Positions 24,801 to 38,493 of a stretch of DNA of 64,000 nt are shown in pieces. Position 1 is the first letter of the stretch, and each line of letters opens with the position of its first letter. A model generated the notes under the pieces. The model saw only the letters and a program-made list of their open reading frames with translations, was not told where the DNA came from and searched no databases. The stretch covers positions 2,666,001 through 2,730,000 of the forward strand of contig NW_020825288.1 of assembly GCF_003286085.1 (NCBI RefSeq), written 5' to 3'. Position numbers and translations under genes: made by a program. Origin of the DNA: Drosophila persimilis (taxonomy: Eukaryota; Arthropoda; Insecta; Diptera; Drosophilidae).

Positions 24801-26026
24801 TTGCAATTTTGTTTATGATTAAGCTTGCGGTGCTGCTTGAATGGTATTGGCTGCCGTTCAACACGTCGTATGCGTGATATTCCATACGATTAACATGTTT
24901 CCCGAGATGCTATTCGAAGTATTTTACGACACCAGCAAGGTGACGATGTATGTTTATGTAGCGAATGGAATTTAATTATTGGTTTAATATTTATGGGCTG
25001 ACAGCGGAGTGTAGCTAAACCCTAAACCGAAGCCCAATCACAGAAATAAACTCATTGCTAGTGGTATTTTTTTTGCATTAAAATATTGGCTATCTAAATA
25101 ATTGTATAGCATTTGGGAAATGATGTATGCACAAGTGATGCTGTAAAATACCAACCAACATATAAAACAGAATTATTGCATAAATATTTATGTGGGGAGG
25201 AAGGGAATTTAACAGTATTTTCAGGATAATTTATGGAAATGAAATGCTAAAATACCAACTGGTACAGCAAACTAATTAGTGAAAAAATATTCAAGGGAGG
25301 AATGAAAAGGACGAGGAGGAGGTGGGGTAACGTTCTACTGTTGACCTAAATTGAACAATTTATATTGCCCTTATAGGGATTAAAATGAGAACTCAAAGTC
25401 CAACTCAGCGAAATATATACATAAATATCGCACCAACTGACGCAGCAAGAGCACGAAGGAATATTCAATTTTGAGAAGTTTGGAAAGCAATTCGGGAACA
25501 CTGTATATTTAATTGGTAATAATCCACAAGTTTGATTTGGTCAGTGCTATAAATATTCGAAACGTTTCGAATTGTCGGATAAAATGTGGCATGAGCCATA
25601 AATTAATTTTCCATTAGATTGGCTGCACACAATACTTGTTTCTCTTGGTGCCTGTTGCAGAGGTTAATATGATTTAGCCTCAAATTGTAAAGAAGAAAGA
25701 TGTGCCACAAAAAGATGGAATATAAGTTCCATTCCGACTATTCAATATTCCAATCGAAACCCTAATCGTATGGCACTACCGAACCAAGAGATCCCATAAT
25801 CGGCTTTCATTGTAGTATTTCCTGTCTTTGTTTTGATTTGATGTTTGGGGGGAAGTCCCGTACTTACCGTATTTATGGCTGCCATCGTCGCAATTGACGC
25901 CGTTGATGATTTTCTTGTTGTTCTGGTTGTTGTTGATGGTGGTGCTTGTACTTGTTGTAGTTGTTGTTGTTGTTGTAGTTGTGGTGGTAGTGGTGGTGGT
26001 GATGATGGGGATACAAAATCAAAAAT
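12810..26026 (-). CDS. Large nuclear protein with six C2H2 zinc fingers and an ELM2-SANT module (TRERF1/MIDEAS/ZNF541-like)
   Basis: Ten exons with consistent phases: 26026..25868, 22445..22136, 22076..21415, 20092..19974, 19904..19190, 19118..18747, 18667..15542, 15487..15329, 15097..14667, 13035..12810. The product is about 2,050-2,090 residues. Domains in order: serine/asparagine-rich N terminus; three C2H2 fingers (CQICC...HKLTH, CVLCS...HMMTH, CKADGC...H); a fourth (CNLCHRKF...HMRLH); a long acidic, Ser/Thr- and Gln-rich region; an ELM2-like segment (VNLGSAYQAQIP); a SANT domain (WTAFELEQFLRGLEKHGKDF...YYFWKKLC); then two more fingers (CEIADC...HVRIH and CKVCGKVFNK...HMKTH). ELM2-SANT modules bind class I histone deacetylases, and this order matches TRERF1/MIDEAS/ZNF541-type scaffolds, so a nuclear HDAC corepressor role is inferred. 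The start is uncertain: the first in-frame ATG is at 25885 (A at -3, G at +4), but exon 1 is open upstream to its acceptor and another 5' exon may exist. Confidence 0.85.
13036..14666 (-). other. Last intron of the zinc-finger gene (1.6 kb)
   Basis: Bounded by the donor GTAAGA at 14666 and acceptor CTGTCAG at 13036, and splits the sixth zinc finger. It contains A/T-rich sequence, a GATA repeat near 14306-14328 and a TAG-repeat near 13610-13630. I see no nested gene. Confidence 0.7.
15488..15541 (-). other. 54-nt in-frame intron inside the SANT domain
   Basis: Donor GTGAGT at 15541 and acceptor TTTGTACAG at 15488. The length is a multiple of three and the frame has no stop, so retention would insert 18 residues between GKDFGKIASE and RTKSSGE of the SANT domain. 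Splicing is inferred because removal restores a contiguous SANT domain. Confidence 0.75.
20093..21414 (-). other. Intron of the zinc-finger gene splitting finger 1 (1.3 kb)
   Basis: Donor GTGCGT follows a CAG codon at 21415 and acceptor TTTTATAG precedes 20092. The first Cys of finger 1 is in the upstream exon and the rest is downstream. No nested gene seen; a GAGTGCGAGTGCG-type repeat lies near 21150-21185. Confidence 0.65.
22446..25867 (-). other. 5' intron of the zinc-finger gene (3.4 kb)
   Basis: Donor GTAAGTAC at 25867 and acceptor TGCCCCACAG at 22446, both phase 0. Short ORFs inside lack protein-like features. Nothing else recognised apart from CA/GT runs near 22580. Confidence 0.55.
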
Positions 26027-29000
26027 CTGAAAAAAGTTTTGGTATGATAGAACATATTCGAATTGGTTGTTGCGTTTCCTCTTTTGCTTTTGCTTTTCTT
26101 TCGTGTCTTTTCTCTTTTTCTTTTTTTGGTGACATACAAAACAAAAAGGCAAAAGATCAACCAAAAATCAGATACAAAAGATAACAAATTTATGCATAAA
26201 AATGTGCGCATACAAATTAGTGAAATAAAGAGCACAAACACATGCACACTTGCACGGGTACACAGATACAGGCATGCATGTAGGAGATAGATGCAGGAAC
26301 ACAATCAAAAAGAATGAGATACAAGCTCGTTGATGTCGATTGGCTGCTTGAGGGGATGCTGGGGACTTAAGGAGGGGCGATGGCGATTAGTCTGGTTTTT
26401 TTGGCTGAGCAATGTGATGACTGATTGACTGCCTGGCTGACTGGCTGACTGACTGACCAAGTGTACGACTGATTAGCCAGATTAGCAGCCCATAAAAAAT
26501 GACATTGAAAATAAAATTCGGATTTTTGTCTATTTTTTAAAAAGTTAAAGATCTTTGGGATCTCTGTTCTTGCCACACTGACAATTTGAATTATTCTGTG
26601 CACTCGCACTCGCACTCGCTTCTCTTGCATTTCTCGCGAGTTTTCCTCTATCGACATCGCTGTCTGTTTCCATTTCTTTATATCTAATACGAGTGTATCT
26701 ACTCGTACCAACATACATATACCTATACATATGTATGTATATTATTTTCCGATGTCGTTGGCGTTGTCGTTGTCTGTTTCTGTGTGCCTGTGTCTCTGCG
26801 CTGTCTCTTGTAATTTTATTTCGGTACACAATAGTCTTTGTCAGTCAGCATGCATGCTTATTTTTGTTTTAGTTATTTAATTACATTTTTCTATAGTTTT
26901 ATTTTTAATTTAATTCATGTTTCTTCTGCTCCTACCCACCCCTCCCCGACAGCGCTTGGCAAAACATGCGCTGAAAATGCCACAAAAAGCTGTACGAAAA
27001 GATTGGCAAAAATGACAAATCTTTTATTGAGAAAATGCATCCGTTGAATGCTCTTTTTCTTCTGTACAGGGATGATATAAATTCTTGTAAATGTATATAT
27101 GATATTTGTAACAATTATATTCGCATTTATATATATACTTTATGGGAACTCAATTTCAGATTCAAAATATTTCCAAAAATCATTTTAAATTAAATTCCAG
27201 TAAAAGTAGATTTATATGTATTTATGTACAGATACTATATACGACTTTTAATGAATTAGAAAGTAGTTCAAAATACTCCTATAATGGTACTTAATGAAAA
27301 AATCAGGATACACCCGACCATCTATAGAGTATTACAAAAACGATTGCGAAATCAAAAACAGAAACAGCAACAGCAAAAGAGACAGAGACACATGAGCGTC
27401 GCCAAAGCATCGGGCTAAGAAAGACGCAGTTGGCCAAGGGAACTTTTCTGCTTCTAGTTGTAGTTGTACCAGGGGGGGCAACGGAACGCGGAGCGCCACA
27501 CGCTCGTACACATGTTGTTAGACATCACACACACACAAACACACACGATGAGTACGGGCATATGGGTAGAGAGACCTAGAGAGCCCGCGACGGGAGGGGG
27601 GGAGAAGATTGTACTCAAAACGCAACAGGCAGAGGGGCTGCCACATGCATCAGATGCCATGCCTCCTGCATTTTCATTTGCATTTGGTTTTGGTTTTCCT
27701 CTGGGTTTTTTGGATATTTGCAAGGAACTTCGGCAGCGACTGGCAGAGGCAGAGGCAAAGGCAAAGGCATATGTGATGGCCAAGTCAAAGTATCCCAGTA
27801 TCTTGGCGATTTTTAATTAGAAATATGTACATATGAGCGAAGTGTGCAAATTGTGCATTGCATTGCACAGTGGTACACTGGCACAGTGTGTCACACTGGG
27901 TCGCCGTCGTCGTCTGTGCTGGTGCTGGTGGCGGTGCCGGTGCCGCCATCGTCTGCTTCTGGCCGAGCCGATTGTATGAGGCGTAAGCGTGCGGAATGTT
28001 GTCGAGCGCGACGACAATTTGTTTCAGAAAATGTTTGGCAAGGCGCCCACTAAAACACACTAATGAAGAAAGCCAAAGCGCGATACGGCCAAAACAGCAG
28101 GAGCGGCAACACCGCAAGAAAAGCACAAGAACAACGACACGGAGACAATAAACAGAGAGAGAGAGAGAGAGAGCGGAGAAGACAATGCCAGCAGCCGCGG
28201 TGGACGGAGCGGAGAATTCCATGAAAACCTCAAGGAAAACAGGAAGGAATGGCTGCGTTTTTGGGTAACCGAAGCTCTAGATACCCTCGCCGATCGATTT
28301 GTTTTGGAAAATACTCTTCCATCTAGTGTTTCGATTGTGAGCAAAGATATTAAGCAAAAGACTTGTATCCATATGATGAAATCGTCCACCTCAAGGGTAT
28401 CCCCATAAACTTTATAAGTAGGTATCCATATCTCTATTATTTTCATAGCCAATTTGTATGCCCCATCTTCTTGTTTATGTTGTTGATATTCGCTTTTCTA
28501 ATTTTCTCGATTATTTTCTGCGCGCTTGTGTGTGTGTTTCCCACACACTCGACTGGCGGTTGATTACGAGAACAAGAAGGATCAAACGCGTTGCGTATAC
28601 GCCCCGCTGGCCATGTCAACAGCAGCGTCCAAACACGAAACATTCTCATAAAAATACCATTAATAACTATGCGCGATATGAGACAGCAAACATACTTATA
28701 AATATTTTCAATGTTAGGCCACAGACTAAAAATAATCTGGTGTAAAATATTAAAGAGAGATTGGAAGCGGCAGGCCTCTGCCAAGGTGAGCAGCAGGAGA
28801 AGGAGGATGGAAGGAGGGAATGGAGGATGAGGCGGAGTGTGTTAGATATATCATATCAAAATCCAATTAAAATCTTTCGCACGCTTCGAAAATAAACAGC
28901 CCCTCATTCACTGTATTTTATTATCGCGTATCCGCATCTAAATATTGTATATATATAATCACGAGTATCTATATGGATTTGGATACTAGAATTAATGCGG

Positions 29001-30516
29001 TTGTTTGTTTGCGTACGGTATAGGTTCTGCCCGCCTGATCTGTCGCTCGATAAACAGCATCCGCGCGAGTGGACATGAATAGAGGACGGACGGACCGCTG
29101 CCAGAGGCAGAGACCCCATGGCTACTCGAATCCGGCGAATACTTCAAATCTTCAGCTTCAGTGCCAATTAAACAGCTGCACGCTGATCGCCTGCTAATTA
29201 CCTCACGTGTGGCGGGGAGATCTGGGAGGCTGTGATTTACATTTCCATTTAATTATCGAACACTTTGCCTAATGAGAGCGCGCCACCCATAAACATTTCC
29301 CCCACGCGGCACTCGGGGCTCATCGGAAGGGAGTGAATGGGTCTGCCCACCCAGACCACCCTGCCCCCCATACTTATGTGTGCGCTGACTTTTATTTATA
29401 ATTTTTATTGCACATAATGCTTAAATGGCCTTTGAGAGTTGCAGTTTCTTTTGTACTCGCACTCCACTCCCCAGAGAATTGGGTTAATAGTCAGCATCGA
29501 GTGTGTGTGAGGCATTCCTTTATTCCTTTATTTCTTTTGCTTTGTTTTTTATGATTCTAAAGCGAAAAGTTTTAATTTGTTCAAGTTGTGACCAACATTC
29601 GGGCATAATTGTGAGCCATAAAATGAAAAGTTTCAACTGCGAAAGCATAAATAAACGCAACTCAATTGTAGGTTGTGTTGGGACTCCAAAAGTTGTTGCT
29701 CTGTAATTTAGTCGTTGAATAAATAAGGACTGCAGGACACCCGGTCACCGGTTGATATGGAAACTTGTTCGAACAAAAACCAGGCCGTTGGCCGTTTCTG
29801 TCAGCTGGTAATTAATCCAGTTCCCCACCACAACCTTGATTTTGGGAGGTAATAATGTGGAAATAATTGTTGAATGGAAGTGTCTCCAGGGTGAATCATT
29901 TAGCTCGACTGCCCAATCATTTAGTGTCCATCAATCAATTAATAAATTGCTGCTCTGGATGTGTGTGTGGTCTGGCCTTTGGGGAGTAAAACTACACGAA
30001 ATGAATCTCAAATGGTGGCAAAACCAAACCCTATTTTTCCGTTGCTATTTTTAGACAACCCTTATCACATTTTCAACCATTGAAGTCCCAGAGGTGAAAG
30101 CATGTACAGCTTTTGGCTTAGGGGACTATCCCTGCATGCTTCAGTGCCTTTGGATTCTGCCATTTTGGATTGAAACTATTTGCTGATCGACTAAAAATAG
30201 CTACCCCGTGCCACAGCCATAGCCACAGCCACAGCCTCGGCAGAGTTGAAGGCACAAGAATTAATCACATTTTGATGACATATCATTCGAGGAATGTTCA
30301 CGGATACTGGCGATTGTATCCGCGCGATGCACTCGCACACTCAGAATGCATTTGATTTAATAAAATATATATATACATACTCGTATATATAAATAAAACG
30401 GAATGGCTGGCACAGTAAGTGAGCATTAATTTAATACAGAGATAGCCGACATTCTCGGGTCGGGTCGGGGGGCGGACAATGCAACGGAATAGCTCGAAAA
30501 AAACGAAAATCAAATT

Positions 30517-30562
30517 CAGATTTAGATTCAGATTCGGATTCAGATGCAGATTCAGATTCAGA
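30517..30562. repeat. Hexanucleotide repeat (GATTCA)n
   Basis: Seven or eight GATTCA/GATGCA/GATTCG units in tandem. Confidence 0.8.
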
Positions 30563-31330
30563 AATGCTTGGCAAGTGTAATAAAATTAGTCACACGGCCA
30601 GTGCCAGCCGCAGCCAGAAGTCGACTAATGCATACGATTAATATTATGGCTGGGATGTGGCTGGCAAAAGGTTGGCTAAGAGGATCTCGAACCGAGCTAC
30701 TTAGAGATGACAATCGGCATGATGAAGATGGGCCTGGGAATGGGGATGATGACTGAAAGGCAACATAAAGTGGACAAACGCCAGGCATAAATCACAACGC
30801 CCCAGTCTATATGGGTGGGTAAGGGGGAAAGGGTGGGCCTGTGTAGTGCAAATAAAATATGTTAATTAAATAAAGATGCGCACACTCATTGGCATCCATG
30901 GATGGATCGGGAGCGGGAGCGGGACCGGGACCGAGACGGGGGCACTCTCTGGGAAAGTGCAGACGCAGACGCGAAAACTGTGACGCCGGCCAGCCAAGCG
31001 AAATCTTGGCCAACGCCACAACGGACACGCCTTGTGAGAGACAGACGGACGGAGACGACGGCCACATCGACGACGACGACGACGACAATGGTTGCACTTT
31101 TGCCAAAAACCCAAGCCCCAGCCCCAGCCCCACCAAGGAATCGCATGCATTATTCACGGCAAGAAATGTCGAAATAAAACGCCAAGTTTTGCAATACGAA
31201 ACATTACATGTGCTCATCATTAGAAGGAGCCATACCCATACACACACGTAGATCTGAGTATGGCAGGGCCATACTTTGGCACAATCATCCACGTTTCATC
31301 TATTGTTCAGCGGCTGTTGCTGTTGCTGTT

Positions 31331-31357
31331 GCCTGCCTGCCTGCCTGCCTGCCTGCC
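31331..31357. repeat. Tetranucleotide repeat (CCTG)n
   Basis: About six CCTG units following a GTTGCT repeat in the same tract. Confidence 0.8.
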
Positions 31358-34300
31358 GTACTCGTTGCCGATGCGTTGCTGTGGCTGTGGCTGTGGCATA
31401 GGTTCCACTTCAAAAAACATAAAATACGCGCCGCAGATATATTTTTAGCAATCCGCGCTCGTTTGATTTACGATTTCATTAAATCAGCTAATGGACATTG
31501 GACATACTCCTGCCTCTTATAAGAGCCAGAATAGAGCAGCAAACGTAAACCTGCCCGATCAGCAGCATCATAAGATGCTGAGGGACTCTCCTCTCTCTCT
31601 CTCTCTCAGGCACATACTCGTAGCCTTGCCTTTACTCTGCTGCTGGTGCTGCTCTGCTGCTGCTGCTGCGTTTTATCACCCCAACATATTCGCGACCACC
31701 TGTCGTTGTCTGTACAAATAAGAACAGCCGCCATGTCACAGCCATGCCGAGATGCTGCCATGCTAGAGGCCCTGCCTCTGCCACTTCCTTTGTACGTGGC
31801 CGTATCTGCTGCTGCCAGACGCCTTCCAATTATGTTTGGGCCATGCCGATGACTAAGTTGCAGCCAGGAGGCCTTTGTGGTCTACACACGGTATCTTTTG
31901 TCAAATTCTTGGCCATATATTAGATTCAATGAATCGATACAAGAACAAAGCAGTGGCCGTTCGCCGTAATTGGATAAATGCGTATACTTCACCTGGTTCT
32001 GTAGAAATTACATTGCCTGATTGAAATTCACGTTTCAATGGCAACATTGTTGGTAATTCGAGGCCCAGCTAAAGGCCTGGCTAGTGTGTGCAGATGATTA
32101 AAATCGTTGCATTTGGGGGGAATATAATGGCAATCAGGAATGGAATTCTGGTTAGTGCAAATCGGATTACGGAATGTTCTGGCATTCTCCTTGAATGGAG
32201 AGCCTAGAAATGTGTTTATTCCAATTTTCTGTGGGAGATGGAAAGGCGTCCCAAGCACTCGTATTTTATTTACAGTCAAAATTTGTCAGAGTGCGGTGGT
32301 TCCTTTATGGCCTGTCCCAGGGAATTTATTTAAATTGTTTTTTATGAAGCAGCAGCATCAGCTGGCGCATTTGAAATGATGTTCGCGTCACACGTGCCAC
32401 AGTTGACGAAAATAAACTCTTGCCTCGGCGACCAGAAATTAATAGTTCATCAAACGGCGACGAATGCTGACAGATAAATGACGTGGAGACGCCAGACAAA
32501 CTATTGGACACAACTCGCGATAGACAGACGTGGTCTGTAGTGGTACATATTTTCCAAAAAGTCGATGCTACCCCACTCGCATTCCTCATCTTCCCTATTT
32601 TCTGCAGGCACTATGTGCATGCTTTTTTTTGAGAATATGTATGTACAACATTTCTAGACAGATTCTTTGTTTTTTTGTTCACAGACAGTGGCAGTGCCTG
32701 TGCCTGTGGCTGTGCCTCTATCTGTGGCAGTGGCAGGCATGAGTAATTACAATTCTAGCATAACTTGACTTTCACTTTATCAGCAATAGATCAACGCTCT
32801 CTCCTCCATAGATCATATCCCGTTCTTTCCTTTCAGCCTTCTTCTTCTTTTCCGCCTTCCACTTGACGCAACGGGGAAATATTACCGCATACGCCGTATA
32901 CTAAAAAAAAGACATCCACGTAAAAGCAAAATACACAAATATTATAAATAAATAAGAAATTCCTTTTCCCCATTTTACGGTGACGTCAATTGTCTATTTA
33001 GTCATAAATTTGACTGGCAGCCATTGGTCATTGAGTGAAGCGCTATCATTGCCAGGGGGTGAAAGGTGCCTTGGGGGATCGGTGGAGTAGAAAATTACAT
33101 ATGCGGACGGAAAACATAATAAGAAATTGATTGTGATAGAAAATGATTAGTTTTTCGTCTGAATGGCTTTGCGAAAACAAGTGAAACGGATATTGGGACA
33201 TGATCTAAGGGTTTCCATCGACACAAATAATACCCAAAATATTCGTAATTGAATCTGCATTACATATATGTATGCATCGCTTTTAGAGATACTTTCATCG
33301 ACAATTTTTTTACCCGTTTAAATAGATTTCGTTTTAGTTTATCCATCGTAAACTGACCATTGATTTTTCCAATTCCCAAAAGTTTACACAAATCATTTTT
33401 TGCATGCAACCATAAAAATCCCAGACGAACTTCCGAAACGAAATTTAAAGTTTTTTCCTTGGAAACTGGGATTCCCATGAAATTCGGCAACAAAAAAGAT
33501 TAAATGAATTTTCTAACCAAACAATGGGGAAAATTCCATTAGTTTAGGTTTAGGCCAGCGGAAGCTGAGTGAGCCCCACATGACGAGGACAACGACAACG
33601 TCAACGTCATTGAACTTTGAACACGAATTTTTGGTCTGCTTTTTGTTGCCAGTACAGGGAACAGGGAGCAGGGCACGGGCACGAGCACGGGCACAAAGAT
33701 TTTGTTTGGCTGGCAGCACGTTTCTGCCGCGTGAATTTATCGCAGAGCTCAGTGCCAAAGTGTTGTGCGGGTGTTGGTGGCTCTGTGTGCTTCGAGTATC
33801 TGTGAGCATGAGTGGGAATGAGTGTGTGTGTGTGTGTTTGTCAGCATATATTTTGATGCTTGTTAATACCAGCCATAAATAAATTGTTACGTTCATCAAA
33901 GGAAGGAAGAGACGGGGCAGGGAGGACCACTCTCAGCGCACAAAGAAAGTCATCGTCATTATCACTATCACTATCATCACATAGCACATAGCACATACCA
34001 CATAGCACAACATTGAGCGCTCACTCTTGTGATCTCTTGTGCCTGTACCACCCCCAGTTGCTTGTTAGTACAGAGTATAGTATTGTTAGTATTGAAAGGA
34101 ACACACAGAACTTCAATCAAATCAAAAAACTCAAATCAAACTGCACGAATGTATCGAGAAAAGGGTTGTTCTTGTTCTTTATCTTGTTCTTGTCGGTATG
34201 GGCTTACCTTTCGAATGGGGGCTGCATTTGCGTTTTGCGCCGCGTCCCACGGTGCGTATGATGAATGTTGATTGTCGTCGTCGTCGATGCAGAGGCTGGG

Positions 34301-34677
34301 GCTGAGGCTGAGGCTGAGGCTCCTTCGTTGTCAGCTACTTGGGTAGACTAATCTGCGGCTATGGCTCTTTATGTGTGCTCTCTATATACACGTACGTGCG
34401 GGGTATACGAGTACATATATCCATGCATACACACATGGATATGCTGCTATATGCTGCTCGCTGACTGTGACATTGAATCGCTTTTCCACTAATGCTGCTG
34501 CTGATGCTGCTGCTGCTTCTTGTTAATGCTTTTCTTTCGTTTCGTTTCGTTTCGTTTGGCTTTTGTTTTATTTCACACACGGACACGGGCACGGGCACGG
34601 ACACAAAAGGTGGGCCACAGGCAGGCAGTCAGCCATATTTGCCTTCTCAGTTTCACACACGGCCTTCCATCTTTATG

Positions 34678-34710
34678 TACACACACACACACACACGCAC
34701 ACACACTCAC
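34678..34710. repeat. (CA)n microsatellite
   Basis: CA run with a few CG and CT interruptions. Confidence 0.8.
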
Positions 34711-37700
34711 ACCCTCACAGTCCTTAAGTATTCGTCGGTATTGCCTTTCTCAAAGGATTATGATGTTTAAAAAGTCGTAGTTTACATTAGTTTAGGGTTC
34801 ATTCTTTGTAAAGAGGACGGCTTGACACGCATTTTTCGATTATATCTACACATCTTACTCTGCAAATGAAATCAATACGAGATGTAGTATATTGTGGTAG
34901 TAGTAGACTCCACTTTTGGGAAGGAATGTGCTCTGGGAGCATGGTCCCTCCCCCAAAGTAAAGTTAACAAGTTTTTAATTGGCTTTATTATCGTTTTCGG
35001 TAATGCATTCTGGTTTTATGTAATTGCTCTGCTTCATTAAACAGTTTATGTGTAATTCAGGGTGCTTTTCGCGCTGGAGTTTCGACTTCAGTGCATTTTC
35101 TTCGTTATTACAATATAAAAAACATTTTTATACTTGGCCAACAACTTTGGCCATCTGCAATAACACGGCCAAAAAGAGAGCAAAGCGGAAAGTAATCATA
35201 AAAGGGAGAGAAAAACAGAAACAGAATCAGAAAGAGAAACACTTGCTGGGAGGTCCTCCGACTCCTCCTCCTCCACTCCTCGGTTAGAAACAAAAAGCGG
35301 GGGCATACAAAAAAAAGCTTTTAAGAACTGTGGGCCGTTCTTGGGAAATGACTTAAGTTTTCAATGCGTTTTACTCAATTTGACTTTGGGTCGTGGCTGA
35401 CTTTTCCTCTGCCTTTCCCCACTGTCCCCCCCCCTTTCCCCTGCTGTTGTCAGAAATTGGCGCATTAAGCGCAAAAAAGTGAGGCTAAAACAACAACAAA
35501 AAAGAGGAAAAGTTGGAAGGTTGAACCCAGAAGAGGCCTAAAAAGGGAAGGAGATGGCGGCTAAACAAGTTTCCTTTGGGTGCTCCTGCTGCTGTTGTGG
35601 GTTCTTATCGCTGTGTTTGTATTAAATATACACACACACACACACATGCATACAAAGATACACACAAAGATACAACAGCACATAAAACGAAGTCAAAATA
35701 AATCGATAAATTCTACATAGATACACAGCATCCAAGAGCAACAGCAACAACAACAACAGCAGCAGCAATAAACAGCCTACGAACAGTAGGCAGCACAAAA
35801 TGTTTTTCGCTTGCCTCCTTGAATTGTCCTTTCAGCCAAGACCCTCCCCCCTCGCAGGGGGGGTGGATGGGAATGGTGGTCCCCTGCCTGCCATACCCCA
35901 AGCTCCTTTCTGCATCCCCTACTCCTTCTTGTGGCTCTCCTCTCCATTCATACGCAGGCCGAATACGAATGCCGAGCCTCGTTCGTTTCGTTGATTGTAT
36001 CTGTGTCTGTGTCTGTGTCTGTACTCTGTTTCTGTGTCTGTATTTGTGTGTGCTGTATCTGTGTCTGTTTTGCGTTTATTTGGATGTGTGTTGGTTCGTT
36101 CATTCGCACGCCTGACTGTCTGCCAGTTCGTTTTTGGTCTGTCTTTCCGCTCCATCTTTCTCTGTGTGTGTGTGATGCTGTTTTGTTCTGTACTCCACAT
36201 TTCGCTTCGTTTACTTTTGCGCGTAGGCAGGTACACACTCACACACAGATGTGTTGATCTGTATGTATGTCTGTGTGTATGTGCTGTCGAGCAACTCCTA
36301 CATTTTGTTGGGAAAAATCAATTAAAATTTAACGCACGTCTCCTCAAAACGCACTCGCATCCCGCATTCAACCAGACACTCTTTCACTACCTTTCCCGCC
36401 GCAGAATCTCCCCGCTCATAAAAATACAATCCCTCCATTCGAATTTAATTTGTCTAATTTGAATTTTAATTAAAAACTTTTACGGGTTCAATAACTTGCA
36501 AAGTACTCCCCCAAAAAAAAGCAGCGACAAAAAAAGGGAGGTACGAGAAGAACAAATTCAAATAAACATTTCTTGGGGCTTTAATGAAATTCGGGGGCTC
36601 ATTTCCATGTAACAGCTGTCTGTCACAACCCCAACGAGCGCCCCCCTTTTAGGGGCATGCAACGGGGCATGCGACGGGGGTGTGCCTCAAATTGTTATTC
36701 CACTGTGTTGCTAAATCTAGTTTAACTTTTCATTATATGGGGTGTGACCTTTTAATTGCTTTAAATGCTTATGTCAGCTGCCAGGAGAGTCCTCTGCGAG
36801 GACCGAGTGTGTACAGTAAAAGTTTCGATTGGCTTAAACGGAGGGGGAGGGGGCCCCCCAACCCTAACGATTTTTGGCAGCTCTCAACGAAGGTTTTTTT
36901 CCTCTGTTTCCGCATTCCGAATTTTGTTTACAATAAATCGTATATAATTTTTTTGAGAATATTTTAAATAATATATTTTTTCATATCAAAATTGTAAATA
37001 TTTAATCCATTTACAGTATACATTTCCGAGTGCATGCAGAGCTCTATGTAAACACACAGAGGAATCATTCATACGAGTATTTTTGAAGATCCACAAATCT
37101 CCAGACCGATGGGCAATTGATGGCCACTAATTATACACAGACAATGTGCATAATATATCAGTATATATGTACATACGAGTATGTGTGGGTACCATAGCCA
37201 TGTGAATGCGCTTTTACAGGCACCGACAGTGTAAATAAACAAGCTGAACATTTTCACATGACTCTGGCAATATTTGGACGCTCATTATGCTTTACTTTGA
37301 GGCAACATGGGTGGGATGTGGGCACCCACCTACACCTCCCATCTACCCATCCACCCATCCACACCCATAGCTCATAAAAGCCCGTTCACATTTTCCTGAT
37401 TTCTTTTCAATCTTTGTGGGGATGTTGTAAAACAATTTAACGACGGCAATTTTCCGTTGTCGCGGCTGAAATTCGTTTTTTGCCATTGGTCTATAATGTA
37501 TTTGTACGTACGTATGGAAATTGGTTGGCAATTTCATTTATTCGAACATTCATATATTTATTGGATGTATTTTCACTCGAAATAGAATTGGATTTTTATT
37601 TGTGAACGCCAGTCAGGGCAAACAGGAAATCTTTCATCCCGAAGGAGCGTTTGGAACGTCCGCTGCAACCTGATTTTGCACTCTCTCGATTTGCCACTGA

Positions 37701-38493
37701 CCGGGCGAGTGGCGGAGGGAGTCACAGGAGACCGGATTCAGCTGCCCGTTGTCATGGTAATCCCGGGATACGATACTCGTACTTTGCATGCAACTCTGGA
37801 TTTCTATTATTAGATCGAGCTGTAGGGCTGCCCCTTCGCGTGCAGGATGCAGGGTGGCTGCATGAAGTTTGGGGTTAACTGGGGTAAATCCGAAGACTAG
37901 CAAATGAATGACATTCAACTCTCGGTCGGCTTGTCATCGGTTAAGTGGCGTTAAATGGGTGAAGGTCACAGCAGCCAGGGCTGCAGCGTTAGCCCCAGCG
38001 TCAGCGGCAGATCCACAGCCAGGACGAGGCCCCATTCGAGGCCATTCGTGGGAAATGTGGGTGGGTGAAGGGGTGGCTGGGCCATTAACAATATTCAGAG
38101 GCCGTAAAATCCACAGCAAAACTGCACTGAAGGTAAGCAAACAAACCAACAAACAAACACAAACACAGATACAATCACAAATACATATATATAGATAGAT
38201 ACAGACGCACGTATAAGGATAAGCCAAACAACCAAAACAACCCCCACCCTCTGGCGAGGCAGGGTCTCCCCAATGGTCATGTTTACTCAAACTCGAACAC
38301 AAATGCTTTCATAATTTCAAACCATCCCTACCCCCGCCCCCAACCCACCCTACCACACACACACCCACACACCCACAAACCCACAGATACACAAATACAC
38401 GCATAAATCTTCAGCTGGCGCCATTTCACTCCTTCGCTGGAACTATAAAAGCCCCAGCCACCGTCTGCGCTGGCAACCTCCTCAGTAACATCA

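Noticed and set aside
30866..31292. Overlapping ORFs of 86-161 codons on both strands
   Set aside because: Low-complexity, all frames open at once, no splice sites or conserved-looking motifs.
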